DNA of 64,000 nt from Pantoea sp. IMH (GTDB lineage Bacteria > Pseudomonadota > Gammaproteobacteria > Enterobacterales > Enterobacteriaceae): NCBI RefSeq assembly GCF_000599885.1, contig NZ_JFGT01000002.1:124001-188000 (forward strand), written 5' to 3'. The notes below the pieces were generated by a model. The model was given only the letters and a program-made list of their open reading frames with translations, searched no databases and was not told where the DNA came from. Position 1 is the first letter of the stretch. The number at the start of each line of letters is the position of its first letter. The translations under genes and the position numbers were made by a program. This document shows, one piece after another, positions 51,779 through 61,998 of the stretch.

Positions 51779-51946
51779 AAAAAAAGCGCAGATATTTCCG
51801 CCTTTTTTCAACGCTATTAGTCCGACATCCCCGCTTAAATTGTGGCGATAATCTGTTCCCTGACCTCGCGTTGGGATTATTTGTTGAATTGCGCCAGCAT
51901 CGCTAGCATCATGATTGCTCCTGAAACCTCTTCTGGTGAGAATGTG

Positions 51947-53527
51947 ATGTTTGAGTGGATCGTCGATCCGTCAATCTGGGCTGGCCTTGTCACGCTGGTC
52001 GTTTTAGAGCTGGTGCTGGGCATTGATAACCTGGTTTTTATTGCGATTCTGGCGGAAAAACTGCCTCCTGCTCAGCGTGACAAAGCACGCGTTACCGGAC
52101 TGCTCCTTGCGCTGGTGATGCGTCTGCTGCTGCTGGCATCAATTTCCTGGCTCTCTTCTTTAACCCATTCCCTCTTCACCCTGAACGGACATGCGTTCAG
52201 CGCCCGCGATCTGATTATGCTGATCGGCGGCCTCTTTCTGCTGTTTAAAGCCACCGTCGAACTTAATGAACGGCTTGAAGGGAAGGATGAGACGGAAAAT
52301 CTACAAAAGCGCGGCGCTAAATTCTGGCCCGTTGTCGCGCAAATAGTGGTCCTGGATGCGGTCTTCTCGCTGGATTCGGTGATCACCGCAGTCGGTATGG
52401 TCGATCATCTTGCGGTGATGATGGCGGCGGTAATCATTGCCATCAGTCTGATGCTGCTTGCCAGTAAGCCGCTAACCCGCTTCGTTAACGCCCACCCTAC
52501 CATCGTTATTCTCTGTCTGAGCTTCCTGTTGATGATTGGCTTCAGCCTGGTCGCCGACGGGTTTGGCTATCCGGTGCCGAAAGGCTATCTCTATGCCGCC
52601 ATTGGCTTTTCAATTGTTATCGAAGGGCTGAATCAACTCGCGCAGTTTAACCGCCGCCGCTTCCTGACGGCAAAATCGCCGCTACGTCAGCGCACGGCGG
52701 AAGCGGTGTTACGCCTGCTGCGCGGCAGTCATGAACCGGTCACGCTGGATACGGAAACCTCCCTGATGGTCGCGGACAACGGTGAGCGTCAGCCGGTATT
52801 CAACAAGCAGGAACGGATGATGATCGCCAGCGTGCTGGGAATGGCGCAGCGATCCGTCAGCAGCATTATGACGTCGCGTCATGACGTCACGCATCTGGAT
52901 CTCAGTGAATCACCCGACAAAATAATGGCAGTGCTGGACAATAATCACCATACGAGACTGGTGGTTACCGACAATAGCGACGATCCGCTTGGCGTGGTGC
53001 ATGTGATCGACCTGCTCCATCAGTCTCTGCACAGCAGTGACCTGGATATCCGCTCGCTTGTCCGTCAGCCGCTGGTTTTCCCGGAGCAGCTTACGCTGCT
53101 GGCGGCGCTGGAGCAGTTCCGGGCAGCCAGAACGCATTTTGCCTTTGTGGTGGATGAGTTTGGCTCAGTGGAAGGTGTGGTAACGCTGAGTGACGTGATG
53201 GAGACGATCGCAGGCAATCTCCCTCACGAAGATGAGCGTCTCGATCCCCGTTATGATATTCAGCAGCTTCCTGAGGGACACTGGATCGCTAACGGCCATA
53301 TGCCGCTTGACGATCTGGTGATGTATGTGGCGCTGCCGATGAGTGAAAAACGTGAATATCACACGCTGGCCGGGCTGCTGATGGAACATATGCAGCGTAT
53401 TCCGCAGGAAGGGGAAGAAATTCAGATTGGCGATTACCTGTTCCGCATCCTGCAGATTGAAAGCCATCGGGTGCAGAAAGTAGAGATTATACCGTTAGAA
53501 AACAGCGAACAGGATTACGAAGTATAA
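51947..53527 (+). CDS. yegH: YegH, TerC-family membrane protein with CBS and CorC/HlyC domains
   Basis: A 526-residue protein of unknown transport function. Residues 1 to about 240 form a TerC-like membrane domain with about 7 helices ([59 protein letters not shown] with conserved acidic residues). A CBS pair ([18 protein letters not shown] onward; [20 protein letters not shown]) and a C-terminal CorC_HlyC domain follow. Near-identical to E. coli YegH. The ATG at 51947 with GGTGAG 6 nt upstream matches the E. coli start; the ORF extends 35 codons further upstream without support. Confidence 0.94.
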   Translation: MFEWIVDPSIWAGLVTLVVLELVLGIDNLVFIAILAEKLPPAQRDKARVTGLLLALVMRLLLLASISWLSSLTHSLFTLNGHAFSARDLIMLIGGLFLLFKATVELNERLEGKDETENLQKRGAKFWPVVAQIVVLDAVFSLDSVITAVGMVDHLAVMMAAVIIAISLMLLASKPLTRFVNAHPTIVILCLSFLLMIGFSLVADGFGYPVPKGYLYAAIGFSIVIEGLNQLAQFNRRRFLTAKSPLRQRTAEAVLRLLRGSHEPVTLDTETSLMVADNGERQPVFNKQERMMIASVLGMAQRSVSSIMTSRHDVTHLDLSESPDKIMAVLDNNHHTRLVVTDNSDDPLGVVHVIDLLHQSLHSSDLDIRSLVRQPLVFPEQLTLLAALEQFRAARTHFAFVVDEFGSVEGVVTLSDVMETIAGNLPHEDERLDPRYDIQQLPEGHWIANGHMPLDDLVMYVALPMSEKREYHTLAGLLMEHMQRIPQEGEEIQIGDYLFRILQIESHRVQKVEIIPLENSEQDYEV

Positions 53528-53548
53528 ACGCCGCCCGCAGGCGGCGTT
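53527..53548. terminator. Shared hairpin between convergent yegH and asmA
   Basis: AACGCCGCC (53527-53535) and GGCGGCGTT (53540-53548) form a perfect 9-bp stem with a CGCA loop in the 27-nt gap between the two stop codons. Only short T-runs follow on either strand, but position and symmetry suit a bidirectional terminator. Confidence 0.65.
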
Positions 53549-53554
53549 ACCGGT

Positions 53555-55396
53555 TTAAAGCTTATTAATCAGCTTCTGTACCGGGCTCCTGGTCTCCCCG
53601 TTCTGATTCCGTTCCGCCCAGTTTTTAAGCCTTTTTTCCGCCTCGTCGCGAAGTTGCTGACGCAGCACCTGGTCAACCTGCAGTGAATAATGCAGTCCGG
53701 CCCAGGGACCGTAAATCCGCAACGGCACCGGGGTCTGCTGCAGCCGTCTGACGAGTTCGCCGTCTCCCTGCCAGCCCTGCGTCACGGTGATGCCAAAGTG
53801 GAGATCTGCCAGGCGTTTGATCAGGTCTACGCTGCCTTTGCCCTGATAATTAAGCATGCTGCTGCTGCCATTCAGCGTGATAAAGTCCAGTGCACCGTTA
53901 TTCAGCGTGGCTCCGCCTTCGATCTGCTGAAGCGCGCTGCTGGTCGTGGCTTCATCCGGACCCTGCACGCGGTCGCTGCTGCGCTCAACCGCCCGCTGGA
54001 TCATTTGCTGAAAGTTAAGCCCGGCCATCTGAGCATCGCTCAGACGGACCTGAGCCTTGCCCTGCCAGTCGCGCTTAAAGGCAGCGATCGACAGTCCCGT
54101 GCCGGTAAAGCGTCCCGTCAGCGACAGATCGCCACTGAGCGAGGCGGGCATATCAAAGGCCTTCAGCAGCGGCGCCACGGCGATATTGCTCAGCGCGGGC
54201 TGCAGGCTGACGGCGGTTTTACTCTGGCGCACGTCAACACTGCCGGGCAGAGAGAATTCACCGTTTCCGGCTTTCCCTTTCAGCGTGTTCAGGCTGAGTA
54301 CACCCTGCTCGCCTGTGGCATTGAGCGCAACCTGCTGCAAATCCATTCCCCGCCAGCGCAGCTTATCGATCGCAAGCGCCACTTCACCATCCACCGCATT
54401 CAGGATCTCACCGGCATGCTCTTCCTCAACGGTGCGGGCGATAACCGGTCCGGGCGCGGAACGCGGCGAAGCTACGCGTTCATCATTGTCAGTTTCACCA
54501 GACGCCAGCCCCATCAGTGAATCGATGTCGAGCATCGGTGAATGGAGATCGATCCTGAGCGTTGGCCGCGCGGCCAGTTCACCGCTGATGCTGCCGGAAA
54601 GCTGGCTTTCGTTAACGCTCATCGCGAGATCTTTCAGGCTAAAGGCGTGACTTTTCTCCGTCCATTCCGCCTGCATTTTCGCCTGCCCCGCCACGCCCTG
54701 CGCAGGCAGGCTGGCTCCGGTTAGCTGATAGTCGAGCTGGTTGATCATCGCGGAAAGGTGCTGCGGATAACGACTGACGTCCATATCCGCGTTAAGAGTG
54801 ACCTGAAGTTCGCGCTGATCGCGACTGATACGGCTGCTCAGCTCAAGGTGCGCCTGGCGGCGCTGATTTTGCGACATCTGCAGATTCAGGTCGCGTACGT
54901 TCAGCTGTTCGCCGCTTGCCTGCTGCCAGATTAGCAGGCTGTCCGCCACTCTGAGGTCTGCAATATCAAACTTCCAGCCCTGAGTGCTGACTGGTGGAGT
55001 CGCATCCCGCGGCCCAACCGGCGCATCAGCCGGACGGCGCGCTTCGCTGTCAGGCGTCAGGCGGATCACCGCGCCTTTCAGCATCACCTGCTTAACCGCC
55101 AGCTGATGGGAAAGTAAAGGAAGAAGATTCACGTCGAGCCGCATATTGTCAGCACTGACCACCGGCTGCGTCGCGCCGGGCGCGGTCAGGGTCATCTTGC
55201 CGGACAAAATGCTGAGCTGGGGCCAGACATGCCAGCGCAGATCGCCATCCAGCGCAAGACGGTAGCCGCTGCGCTGTTCAACCTGCTGCGCCATATAATC
55301 GCGAAAGTCATTGGGATTAACCAACAGAACCAGCGCGGTCATGCCCGCTACGATCACCACCAGCAAAATAGCCAGCGTGGTAATGAATCTTCTCAT
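53555..55396 (-). CDS. asmA: AsmA family outer-membrane biogenesis protein
   Basis: A 613-residue inner-membrane-anchored periplasmic protein: an N-terminal membrane segment (about residues 5-27, LAILLVVIVAGMTALVLLV) followed by a long beta-rich domain, with family blocks RSGYRLALDGDLRWHVWPQL and FDIADLRVADSLLIWQ. AsmA-type proteins are repeating-beta-groove lipid-transfer proteins linked to outer-membrane assembly and phospholipid homeostasis. Order asmA-dcd-udk matches E. coli. Confidence 0.95.
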   Translation of the reverse strand: MRRFITTLAILLVVIVAGMTALVLLVNPNDFRDYMAQQVEQRSGYRLALDGDLRWHVWPQLSILSGKMTLTAPGATQPVVSADNMRLDVNLLPLLSHQLAVKQVMLKGAVIRLTPDSEARRPADAPVGPRDATPPVSTQGWKFDIADLRVADSLLIWQQASGEQLNVRDLNLQMSQNQRRQAHLELSSRISRDQRELQVTLNADMDVSRYPQHLSAMINQLDYQLTGASLPAQGVAGQAKMQAEWTEKSHAFSLKDLAMSVNESQLSGSISGELAARPTLRIDLHSPMLDIDSLMGLASGETDNDERVASPRSAPGPVIARTVEEEHAGEILNAVDGEVALAIDKLRWRGMDLQQVALNATGEQGVLSLNTLKGKAGNGEFSLPGSVDVRQSKTAVSLQPALSNIAVAPLLKAFDMPASLSGDLSLTGRFTGTGLSIAAFKRDWQGKAQVRLSDAQMAGLNFQQMIQRAVERSSDRVQGPDEATTSSALQQIEGGATLNNGALDFITLNGSSSMLNYQGKGSVDLIKRLADLHFGITVTQGWQGDGELVRRLQQTPVPLRIYGPWAGLHYSLQVDQVLRQQLRDEAEKRLKNWAERNQNGETRSPVQKLINKL

Positions 55397-55507
55397 TCCT
55401 TCCCCTTATCCCTGTCGGTTCGCTGCTGCATGGGCTGACCTGCTCTTTATGGGTACAGACGGAGAACAGGAGGTAATGCCTGGCGGGCAAACCGGCAACG
55501 CTGTGTA

Positions 55508-56089
55508 TTAATCTTTATCTATCCGGCTGGCGTCAGCGCCCTGCTGCCCCTTGTATTTCGCATCCTGCCGGCGGTTATAGGGACGCGCCGCCGGACCGGA
55601 AAGCGGTTCGAAACTGAGCGCGCCAATCAGCATACCGGGACGCAGCGCCAGAGGCAGCTTACCTGAATTGTAGAATTCAAGCACGATGCGGCCCTGCCAG
55701 CCAGGATCGATACGATGTGCGGTGACGTGCACCATCAGCCCCAGACGCGCCAGCGACGAACGGCCATCCAGCCAGCCGACCAGATTGTCTGGCAGGGTGA
55801 CTGACTCAAACGTGACCGCCAGCGCCAGCTCACCGGGATGTAAAAAGAAAGCTTCTCCTTCCGGCAGCACAATCTCATCGCTCATCACGCGATCCAGCGC
55901 TTCGCTGACTTCCGCTTTGGGGCCGCTCAGATCGATAAACGCGGCAGTGTGCCCGCGAAAGGTCCGGAACTGGTTACCCAGACGCACATCAACCGTAGCG
56001 CCATTAATACGCTCTACCGGAGGACGGGGGGAAATATCAAGCTGGCCGCTGTCCAGCCAGGCTTCAATATCGCGATCGCATAATCTCAT
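55508..56089 (-). CDS. dcd: dCTP deaminase Dcd
   Basis: Deaminates dCTP to dUTP for thymidylate synthesis. The 193-residue trimeric enzyme has [15 protein letters not shown], the [16 protein letters not shown] block with the catalytic glutamate region, and the phosphate-binding signature [20 protein letters not shown]. The length equals the E. coli enzyme. It is followed by asmA on the same strand after 111 nt. Confidence 0.97.
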   Translation of the reverse strand: MRLCDRDIEAWLDSGQLDISPRPPVERINGATVDVRLGNQFRTFRGHTAAFIDLSGPKAEVSEALDRVMSDEIVLPEGEAFFLHPGELALAVTFESVTLPDNLVGWLDGRSSLARLGLMVHVTAHRIDPGWQGRIVLEFYNSGKLPLALRPGMLIGALSFEPLSGPAARPYNRRQDAKYKGQQGADASRIDKD

Positions 56090-56157
56090 GACGGAAACTC
56101 CACATGGGTCAAAAGTGCCTGAACTCTATCAGGAAGCTGGCTGCAACGCTTCCTGCA

Positions 56158-56190
56158 TGTCGGATAGCCCGTCGGGCCTGAAGCCGGACA
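56158..56190. repeat. REP-like palindrome between udk and dcd
   Basis: An imperfect extragenic palindrome with outer arms TGTCGG / CCGGACA and an inner GCCCG-TC-GGGC stem, shaped like enterobacterial REP elements. A second hairpin (GAAGC ... GCTTC) lies at about 56133-56152. I see only one copy in the window. Confidence 0.35.
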
Positions 56191-56204
56191 GGCTACCGTC
56201 GCGA

Positions 56205-56846
56205 CTATTCGAAGAATTGATTTATTTTCGCCTTCAGAATATCGATCGCGATGCGGTTTTTACCGCCGCGTGGCACGATAATGTCGGCATACTGCTTGGA
56301 AGGTTCGATAAACTGCAGAAACATCGGCCGGACGGTTTTCTGATACTGCGCCATAACGGAATCCATAGAGCGGCCGCGTTCGTTGACGTCGCGCTTCATA
56401 CGGCGCATCAGGCAGATATCCAGCGGCGTATCTACGAAGATGGAAAAATTCATCTCCTGGCGCAGGCGCGCGTCGGTCAGCAGTAATATACCCTCAAGGA
56501 TAATCACCTTTTTCGGCTTAAGCAGCAGGGTCTGTTCAGTACGGGTATGTTCAACATAGCTGTAGACCGGCAGATCGATAGCGTTACCCGTCTTCAGCAT
56601 CTGCAAATGCTGGAGCAGCAGGCTGTGATCCATCGCGCTGGGGTGGTCGTAGTTAGTTTTAACCCGCTCATCCATCGTCAGATGGCTCTGGTCTTTGTAA
56701 TACGCGTCCTCAGGGATCACACCAATATTTTCATCACCCACCCGCTCGCGCACTTCGCGATAAAGGGTACTGGCGATAAGACTTTTTCCCGAGGCAGATG
56801 CGCCGGCGATACCTACGATGACGCACTGATGCGACTTGTCAGTCAT
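56205..56846 (-). CDS. udk: Uridine kinase Udk
   Basis: Phosphorylates uridine and cytidine in pyrimidine salvage. The 213-residue P-loop kinase has the Walker A region [47 protein letters not shown], and the LID block [18 protein letters not shown]. Start ATG 56846; separated from dcd by 115 nt that include a REP-like palindrome. Confidence 0.97.
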   Translation of the reverse strand: MTDKSHQCVIVGIAGASASGKSLIASTLYREVRERVGDENIGVIPEDAYYKDQSHLTMDERVKTNYDHPSAMDHSLLLQHLQMLKTGNAIDLPVYSYVEHTRTEQTLLLKPKKVIILEGILLLTDARLRQEMNFSIFVDTPLDICLMRRMKRDVNERGRSMDSVMAQYQKTVRPMFLQFIEPSKQYADIIVPRGGKNRIAIDILKAKINQFFE

Positions 56847-57117
56847 AAATTAAAGACCTGGTTACTGGTTGTCAGAGACAATGGAGAGGAGAATTCGCGC
56901 GTAATTATAGGGATTTCGCGGGGTTGATGCCAGTGAAAAGCGCCGGAATGCTTTTCAGACTTTCCCGTTAGGCGCGGTTTGTGTTCACCGGTAAACTGTT
57001 TTTATTGCGATCCGCTTCACATTTTGAGCCAGCGAACCGCCCTTACCCGCGCAGGTTAATCCCAGCATTAACCTGGTTCGCCGCGTGTCTGGCTCCTTAA
57101 CACAGCAAAAAGGAAAG

Positions 57118-57750
57118 ATGGTGTACTGGCAAATTATTCATACGTTGACCTACTTTGGCGACAGCTGGCTGCTGATCCCGACCGCCGCCATTATGGCCAT
57201 TCTGATTGCCTGGAAAAACAGTAACCGTCGTGCGGTCTGGTACTGGATCCTCGCCTTTTGCGCCACGGGCGCCATCGTCAGCCTGTCAAAAATCGCCTTC
57301 CTTGGCTTTGGCATCGGCAGCGCACGCTACAATTTTACCGGGTTCAGCGGCCACAGTGCGATGGCCGCCACGCTCTGGCCGGTTATGCTCTGGCTGCTCA
57401 GCGGTCGTCTGAAAGGATTCTGGCGCGGCGTTGCCGTCGGTATCGGCTATCTGATCCCCCTGATGGTTGGCGTGTCACGGCTGATACTGAGCTATCACTC
57501 CCACAGCGAAGTCGTCACCGGCCTGCTGCTCGGCTTCACGCTCAGTACCGCTTTTCTGGTCAGCCAGCGCGGATCGCAGCTGAAAACCTTCTCCGCCGGT
57601 CAGCTCTGCATCGCGCTTTTATTGCCTTTGCTGCTGCTGAGCCATGGCCGCATCGCCACCACGCAGCAGTTTCTGCAGCGTCTGTCGGTTGAGATCGCCG
57701 GTATCGATCACCCCTGGACACGCAGTGATCTGTTTAAATTTCGTCAGTAG
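57118..57750 (+). CDS. PAP2-family membrane phosphatase
   Basis: A 210-residue polytopic protein with about 6 membrane helices and the phosphatidic-acid-phosphatase type 2 motifs in variant form: a Lys...Arg pair (KIAFLGF ... SARYNF) for C1, FSGHSAMAATLW for C2 (catalytic His) and SRLILSYHSHSEVVTG for C3, where Glu stands in place of the usual Asp. Substrates of the family are lipid phosphates such as undecaprenyl-pyrophosphate or phosphatidylglycerol phosphate. ATG 57118 follows AAGGAAAG closely; a GTG at 57085 is an alternative. E. coli has no gene here between udk and yegE, to my recollection. Confidence 0.82.
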   Translation: MVYWQIIHTLTYFGDSWLLIPTAAIMAILIAWKNSNRRAVWYWILAFCATGAIVSLSKIAFLGFGIGSARYNFTGFSGHSAMAATLWPVMLWLLSGRLKGFWRGVAVGIGYLIPLMVGVSRLILSYHSHSEVVTGLLLGFTLSTAFLVSQRGSQLKTFSAGQLCIALLLPLLLLSHGRIATTQQFLQRLSVEIAGIDHPWTRSDLFKFRQ

Positions 57751-57899
57751 CACCACTTTTCCGGCAAAATACCGGGTCAATCGTCCGAACAGAGGGGTGT
57801 TTTGAATTAGCGGCAGGCAGGAAGAAAACGATATGTTAGCATAACTAATGTACAGATAAATGCGCGGACAGGAGCGTCTGGCACCCTGCTGGATTAGTG

Positions 57900-60488
57900 A
57901 TGACGACTGAGACTTTATTTAGCCTAAACCGCACCTGTTTGCCGTGGCGCGCCGCCCTGACGTTTGGCGCCATCACCTTTGCGTTAAGTTTTTTTTGCAT
58001 GACGCTGATTGAAGTCAGCGGCGCGGTTTCTCCACTGTGGTTCAGCACCGCGCTGCTGACGGTCCTGATCTTTCGCCAGCCCGTCGCCTCGCTGCCGCTG
58101 ATTGCGCTTGCCTGCACCGCCGGCAACGCCGCCGCCATCGCTGCAATTTCCGGGCCCGGATTTCCGCATATTCTGTTTCCGCTGATCAACCTTTTCCAGG
58201 CCATGATGGGCGGTGCGCTGCTGCGACGGCTGCTGGATCGGAAATCCCCGCTCGGATCGCTGCTCAGCTGGAGCAAGATGGTCATAACAACCGGCGTTCT
58301 GACGCCGCTGGCGGGCGCGCTGATGGTAAGCTGGCTGATGACGCTGTTCGATCGCGCCAGTCCGCAGCTCTTCTCCACCTGGATAGTTTCCGAGGCGATC
58401 GGCATGCTCTCGCTGGGTCCGGTCTGTCTGCTCTGGCGGGGCGATTACTTTCGCACCAATTTCAATCCCGCCGTACTTTATGAAACGCTACTGACGCTGG
58501 CGATCACGCTGACGCTGACCTGGTTATCCCTGCGTTATCTTCCCTGGCCCTTTACCTTTGTAATAGTGGTGCTCTTTTACAGCGCCGTGCGGCTGCCTCG
58601 CTTTGAAGCCTTTATGGTCTTCCTGGCAACGCTGACCCTGATGACGCTGGTCCTTGCGCTGAACAGGCTCAATGTTAAGGCGGATACGGGTATATTCAGC
58701 AGCGTCCCCTGGTTGCCCTTTCTGATGGCGATTATCCCCAGCCATATGATGGCGCTGGTGATGCACTCCTTTCGCAAAGAGAAAAAGCACATTACCGAAA
58801 GTGAAACCCGGTTCCGCCACGCGATGGAATATTCGGCGATCGGTATGGCGCTTGTTTCGCCTCAGGGTCAGTGGCTGCAGGTCAATAAGTCACTCTGCCA
58901 GCTATTGGGTTATGACGAAAAAGCGTTGAGTGCGATGACCTTCCAGCAGATCACGCATCCTGACGATCTGGATGCCGACCTTCGTCAGCTTCACGCGTTA
59001 TTGCTCGGCGATATTGAAACCTACAGCATGGAAAAACGCTATTTACGCAAAGATGGCGAACTTGTCCGCGCCTTACTGACGGTTTCGCTGGTCAGAGACA
59101 GTGAGCAGCTGCCGCTCTATTTTATCTCTCAGATCGAGGATATTACCGGGCTCCGGCATACCGAAGAGGTGAATAAGCGGCTGATGCAGCGCATCACGCT
59201 GGCAAATGAAGCGGGAGGTATCGGCGTCTGGGACTGGAATTTGAAAACCGGCATAATGCACTGGGACAAGCGGATGTTGCAGATTTACGATCTGCAAACG
59301 GAAGGCGAAGCGACCTATCTGACCTGGGTCAACTGCATGCACCCTGCTGACAGACAGGGTGCGATAGACGCCTTTAATCTGAGCATTAAAACCGCCTCGC
59401 CTATCGATATCCAGTTCCGTATTGCAACCGATCATGGCACCCGCTATATCCGCAGCCAGGCACGGATAATGCTGGATGAACAGGGCGAAGTGGAGAAAAT
59501 GCTGGGCATCAATCAGGATGTCACCACCATGCACCAGTTAACCGATGCGCTTTATCAGGAAAAAGAGCGGATGCATATTACGCTGGACGCTATCGGTGAA
59601 GCCGTTATCACGACGGATGAGGAGATGCGGGTTATCTTTATGAACCCGGTGGCGGAAGAGATGAGCGGCTGGCGCCAGGAAGAGGCCGTCGCCAGGCCCA
59701 TCAGTGAAATCCTGCGCATCACCGAGGGGAATGACGGGCCGGAAGTTGAGAACCTCCTGCTCTGTAAACTGCCAACCAAAAAATCCGTTCCCGATCTCGA
59801 TCGGGATTTGGTGCTGCATAACAGCGACGGCGAGCGGTTTGATATCCATTACAGTATCACCCCGCTAAAAACCCAGCAGGGAGAGAATATCGGCAGCGTG
59901 ATGGTGATGCAGGACGTCAGTGAATCGCGTGCCATGCTGCGTCATCTGAGCTACAGCGCCTCCCATGATATGCTGACGCGTCTGCCAAACCGGGTCAGTT
60001 TTGAACATCAGCTGATGACAATGCTGCACTCCGCCGCTGAACAGGGGCGTCAGCACGTACTGGTTTTCCTCGATCTCGATCATTTCAAAGCGGTGAACGA
60101 TACGGCGGGACATGCGGCAGGCGATGCGCTGTTACGTGAAATCGCCGTGGTGATGAAAAGCCATCTCCGCCACAGCGACGTGCTTGCCCGCCTGGGCGGC
60201 GATGAGTTTGGTCTCCTTCTGCAGGATTGCCCACTGGAGAATGGCCGTGAGCGGGTGGAGCAGATTATCAGCGCCGTACTTGGGTATCCTTTCGTCTGGG
60301 AAAATCTCCTGCATCGTATTGGCGCCAGTGCCGGACTTACTGCCATCCTCGCCGGTAACAGCGCCAGCGAGGCGATGGCTCAGGCCGATATGGCCTGCTA
60401 TCGCGCCAAGCGTAGCGGCCGTGGGCAGCTTGCCGTTTACGAAGCGCCGCCACCAACGCCGCTGACGGCGTCCCGCCCGGAAAACTGA
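57900..60488 (+). CDS. dgcE: Diguanylate cyclase DgcE (YegE) lacking the C-terminal EAL-like domain
   Basis: Membrane-bound enzyme making cyclic di-GMP. The 862-residue protein has an N-terminal MASE1 sensor (about 10 helices, residues 1-300), three PAS/PAC units (about 305-420, 430-545, 555-680; first block YSAIGMALVSPQGQWLQVNK) and a GGDEF domain with LGGDEFGLLL (766-770) and an RxxD inhibitory site (RHSD, 757-760). It follows E. coli YegE closely, but that protein continues about 240 residues with a degenerate EAL domain, which is missing here; the ORF ends at a normal stop after VYEAPPP. ATG 57900 is preferred over the overlapping GTG 57897. Confidence 0.93.
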   Translation: MTTETLFSLNRTCLPWRAALTFGAITFALSFFCMTLIEVSGAVSPLWFSTALLTVLIFRQPVASLPLIALACTAGNAAAIAAISGPGFPHILFPLINLFQAMMGGALLRRLLDRKSPLGSLLSWSKMVITTGVLTPLAGALMVSWLMTLFDRASPQLFSTWIVSEAIGMLSLGPVCLLWRGDYFRTNFNPAVLYETLLTLAITLTLTWLSLRYLPWPFTFVIVVLFYSAVRLPRFEAFMVFLATLTLMTLVLALNRLNVKADTGIFSSVPWLPFLMAIIPSHMMALVMHSFRKEKKHITESETRFRHAMEYSAIGMALVSPQGQWLQVNKSLCQLLGYDEKALSAMTFQQITHPDDLDADLRQLHALLLGDIETYSMEKRYLRKDGELVRALLTVSLVRDSEQLPLYFISQIEDITGLRHTEEVNKRLMQRITLANEAGGIGVWDWNLKTGIMHWDKRMLQIYDLQTEGEATYLTWVNCMHPADRQGAIDAFNLSIKTASPIDIQFRIATDHGTRYIRSQARIMLDEQGEVEKMLGINQDVTTMHQLTDALYQEKERMHITLDAIGEAVITTDEEMRVIFMNPVAEEMSGWRQEEAVARPISEILRITEGNDGPEVENLLLCKLPTKKSVPDLDRDLVLHNSDGERFDIHYSITPLKTQQGENIGSVMVMQDVSESRAMLRHLSYSASHDMLTRLPNRVSFEHQLMTMLHSAAEQGRQHVLVFLDLDHFKAVNDTAGHAAGDALLREIAVVMKSHLRHSDVLARLGGDEFGLLLQDCPLENGRERVEQIISAVLGYPFVWENLLHRIGASAGLTAILAGNSASEAMAQADMACYRAKRSGRGQLAVYEAPPPTPLTASRPEN

Positions 60489-60645
60489 TCCTGCGGAGGC
60501 GGTGCCGATCCTCTCTGCGCGATTCCTCTGCGTCACATGGTGAACAGGGCCTCCCGATCTAAGACAAAATACGCGCCGGTTCTTGCTCTGCCGTCATCGC
60601 TGGGCTAAAGTCGCCCCCTTTTTTCACTGCCAGCGGAGGGGACGA

Positions 60646-61998
60646 ATGTTCATCGGCTTTGATTACGGCACGGCAAACTGCTCGGTCGCTATTATGAATG
60701 AGGGTAGCCCGCAGCTGCTGCCCCTTGAGCAGGGCTCCACGCTACTGCCTTCTATGCTTTGCGCCCCCACACGCGATGCGGTCAGCGAATGGCTGTTCCG
60801 CCATCATCAGGTTCCCACCCCGGCGGCGGAGAATCAGGCGATCCTGCGCCGGGCGCTGACGCTGAATCGCGAAGAAGATATCGACGTGCTGCCCGGCAGC
60901 GTCCAGTTTGGCCTCGCTTCGCTGGCGCACTATATGGCCGATCCGGAAGACGTCTGGTTTGTAAAATCGCCCAAATCCTTTCTGGGCGCAGGCGGCCTTA
61001 AGCCGCAACAGGTCGCCTTTTTCGAGGATCTGGTTTGCGCCATGATGCTGCACATTCGCCAGACGGCGGAGCAGCAGCTGAATGCGCAGGTGACCCAGGC
61101 GGTAATAGGTCGCCCGGTGAATTTCCAGGGGCTGGGCGGCGATGAGGCAAACCGCCAGGCGCAGGGCATTCTGGCGCGCGCTGCAAGCCGTGCCGGCTTT
61201 AAAGACGTCGAGTTTCAGTTTGAACCTGTGGCGGCAGGACTCGATTTCGAAGCGACGCTGGATAAAGAAACCCGGGTGCTGGTGGTGGATATCGGCGGTG
61301 GCACCACCGACTGCTCCATGCTACTGATGGGGCCGGAATGGCACGATAAAGCAGAGCGCAGCAGCAGCCTGCTGGGCCACAGCGGCTGCCGCGTCGGCGG
61401 AAACGATCTGGATATTATGCTGGCGTTTAAAGAGTTAATGCCGCTGCTTGGGCTGGGTGGAGCGACGGAAAAAGGCATTGCCCTGCCCGCGCTGCCGTGG
61501 TGGAACGCGGTCGCCATTAATGACGTTCCCGCGCAGAGTGATTTTTACGCCACGGCCAGCCGCAAGCAGCTTCAGGAGCTGATACGCGACGCCGCTGAGC
61601 CGGAAAAAGTGAAGCGCCTGCTGAAAGTCTGGCAGCAGCGTCTCAGCTACCGGCTGGTGCGGGCCGCTGAAGAGAGTAAAATCGCCCTCTCCGATCGTCA
61701 GGCAGTCACCAGTACGCTGCATTTTATTGAGCAGGCGCTGGAAACAACCCTGACCACCGACACGCTGGAGGCCGCCGTCGCCCAGCCGCTTGAGCGCATC
61801 AGGGAGCAGGTGAAGCTGGCGCTGGACGGCAGCAGCGTACGTCCGGATGTGGTGTTTCTGACCGGCGGCAGCGCGAAATCGCCGGTGCTGCGCGAGGCAA
61901 TCAACCAAATGCTGCCGGGCATCCCGCTTACCAGCGGCGATGATTTCGGCTCCGTCACCGCCGGTCTGGCGCGCTGGGCGCAGGTGATGTTCCGCTAA
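60646..61998 (+). CDS. yegD: Hsp70-family protein YegD
   Basis: Actin-like ATPase of the Hsp70 superfamily without a full substrate-binding domain; cellular role unknown. The 450-residue product begins MFIGFDYGTANCSVAIMNEG (phosphate-1 motif), and has VVDIGGGTTDCSMLL (phosphate-2), GCRVGGNDLD and the adenosine motif VFLTGGSAKSPVLREAI. ATG 60646 is preceded by GGAGGGG; the ORF is open 21 codons further upstream without support. Same neighbour order (yegE, yegD, mdtA) as E. coli. Confidence 0.94.
   Translation: MFIGFDYGTANCSVAIMNEGSPQLLPLEQGSTLLPSMLCAPTRDAVSEWLFRHHQVPTPAAENQAILRRALTLNREEDIDVLPGSVQFGLASLAHYMADPEDVWFVKSPKSFLGAGGLKPQQVAFFEDLVCAMMLHIRQTAEQQLNAQVTQAVIGRPVNFQGLGGDEANRQAQGILARAASRAGFKDVEFQFEPVAAGLDFEATLDKETRVLVVDIGGGTTDCSMLLMGPEWHDKAERSSSLLGHSGCRVGGNDLDIMLAFKELMPLLGLGGATEKGIALPALPWWNAVAINDVPAQSDFYATASRKQLQELIRDAAEPEKVKRLLKVWQQRLSYRLVRAAEESKIALSDRQAVTSTLHFIEQALETTLTTDTLEAAVAQPLERIREQVKLALDGSSVRPDVVFLTGGSAKSPVLREAINQMLPGIPLTSGDDFGSVTAGLARWAQVMFR

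Larger units (their letters stand above)
51140..51946. other. 807-nt regulatory region between amsG and yegH
   Basis: No credible gene. The region holds, from the amsG side outward, a 220-nt leader, the JUMPstart/ops element, a candidate amsG promoter and two RcsAB-box-like sites, and must also contain the promoter of the divergent yegH. Its size and gene-free character agree with the long upstream region reported for amsG in E. amylovora. Confidence 0.7.
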
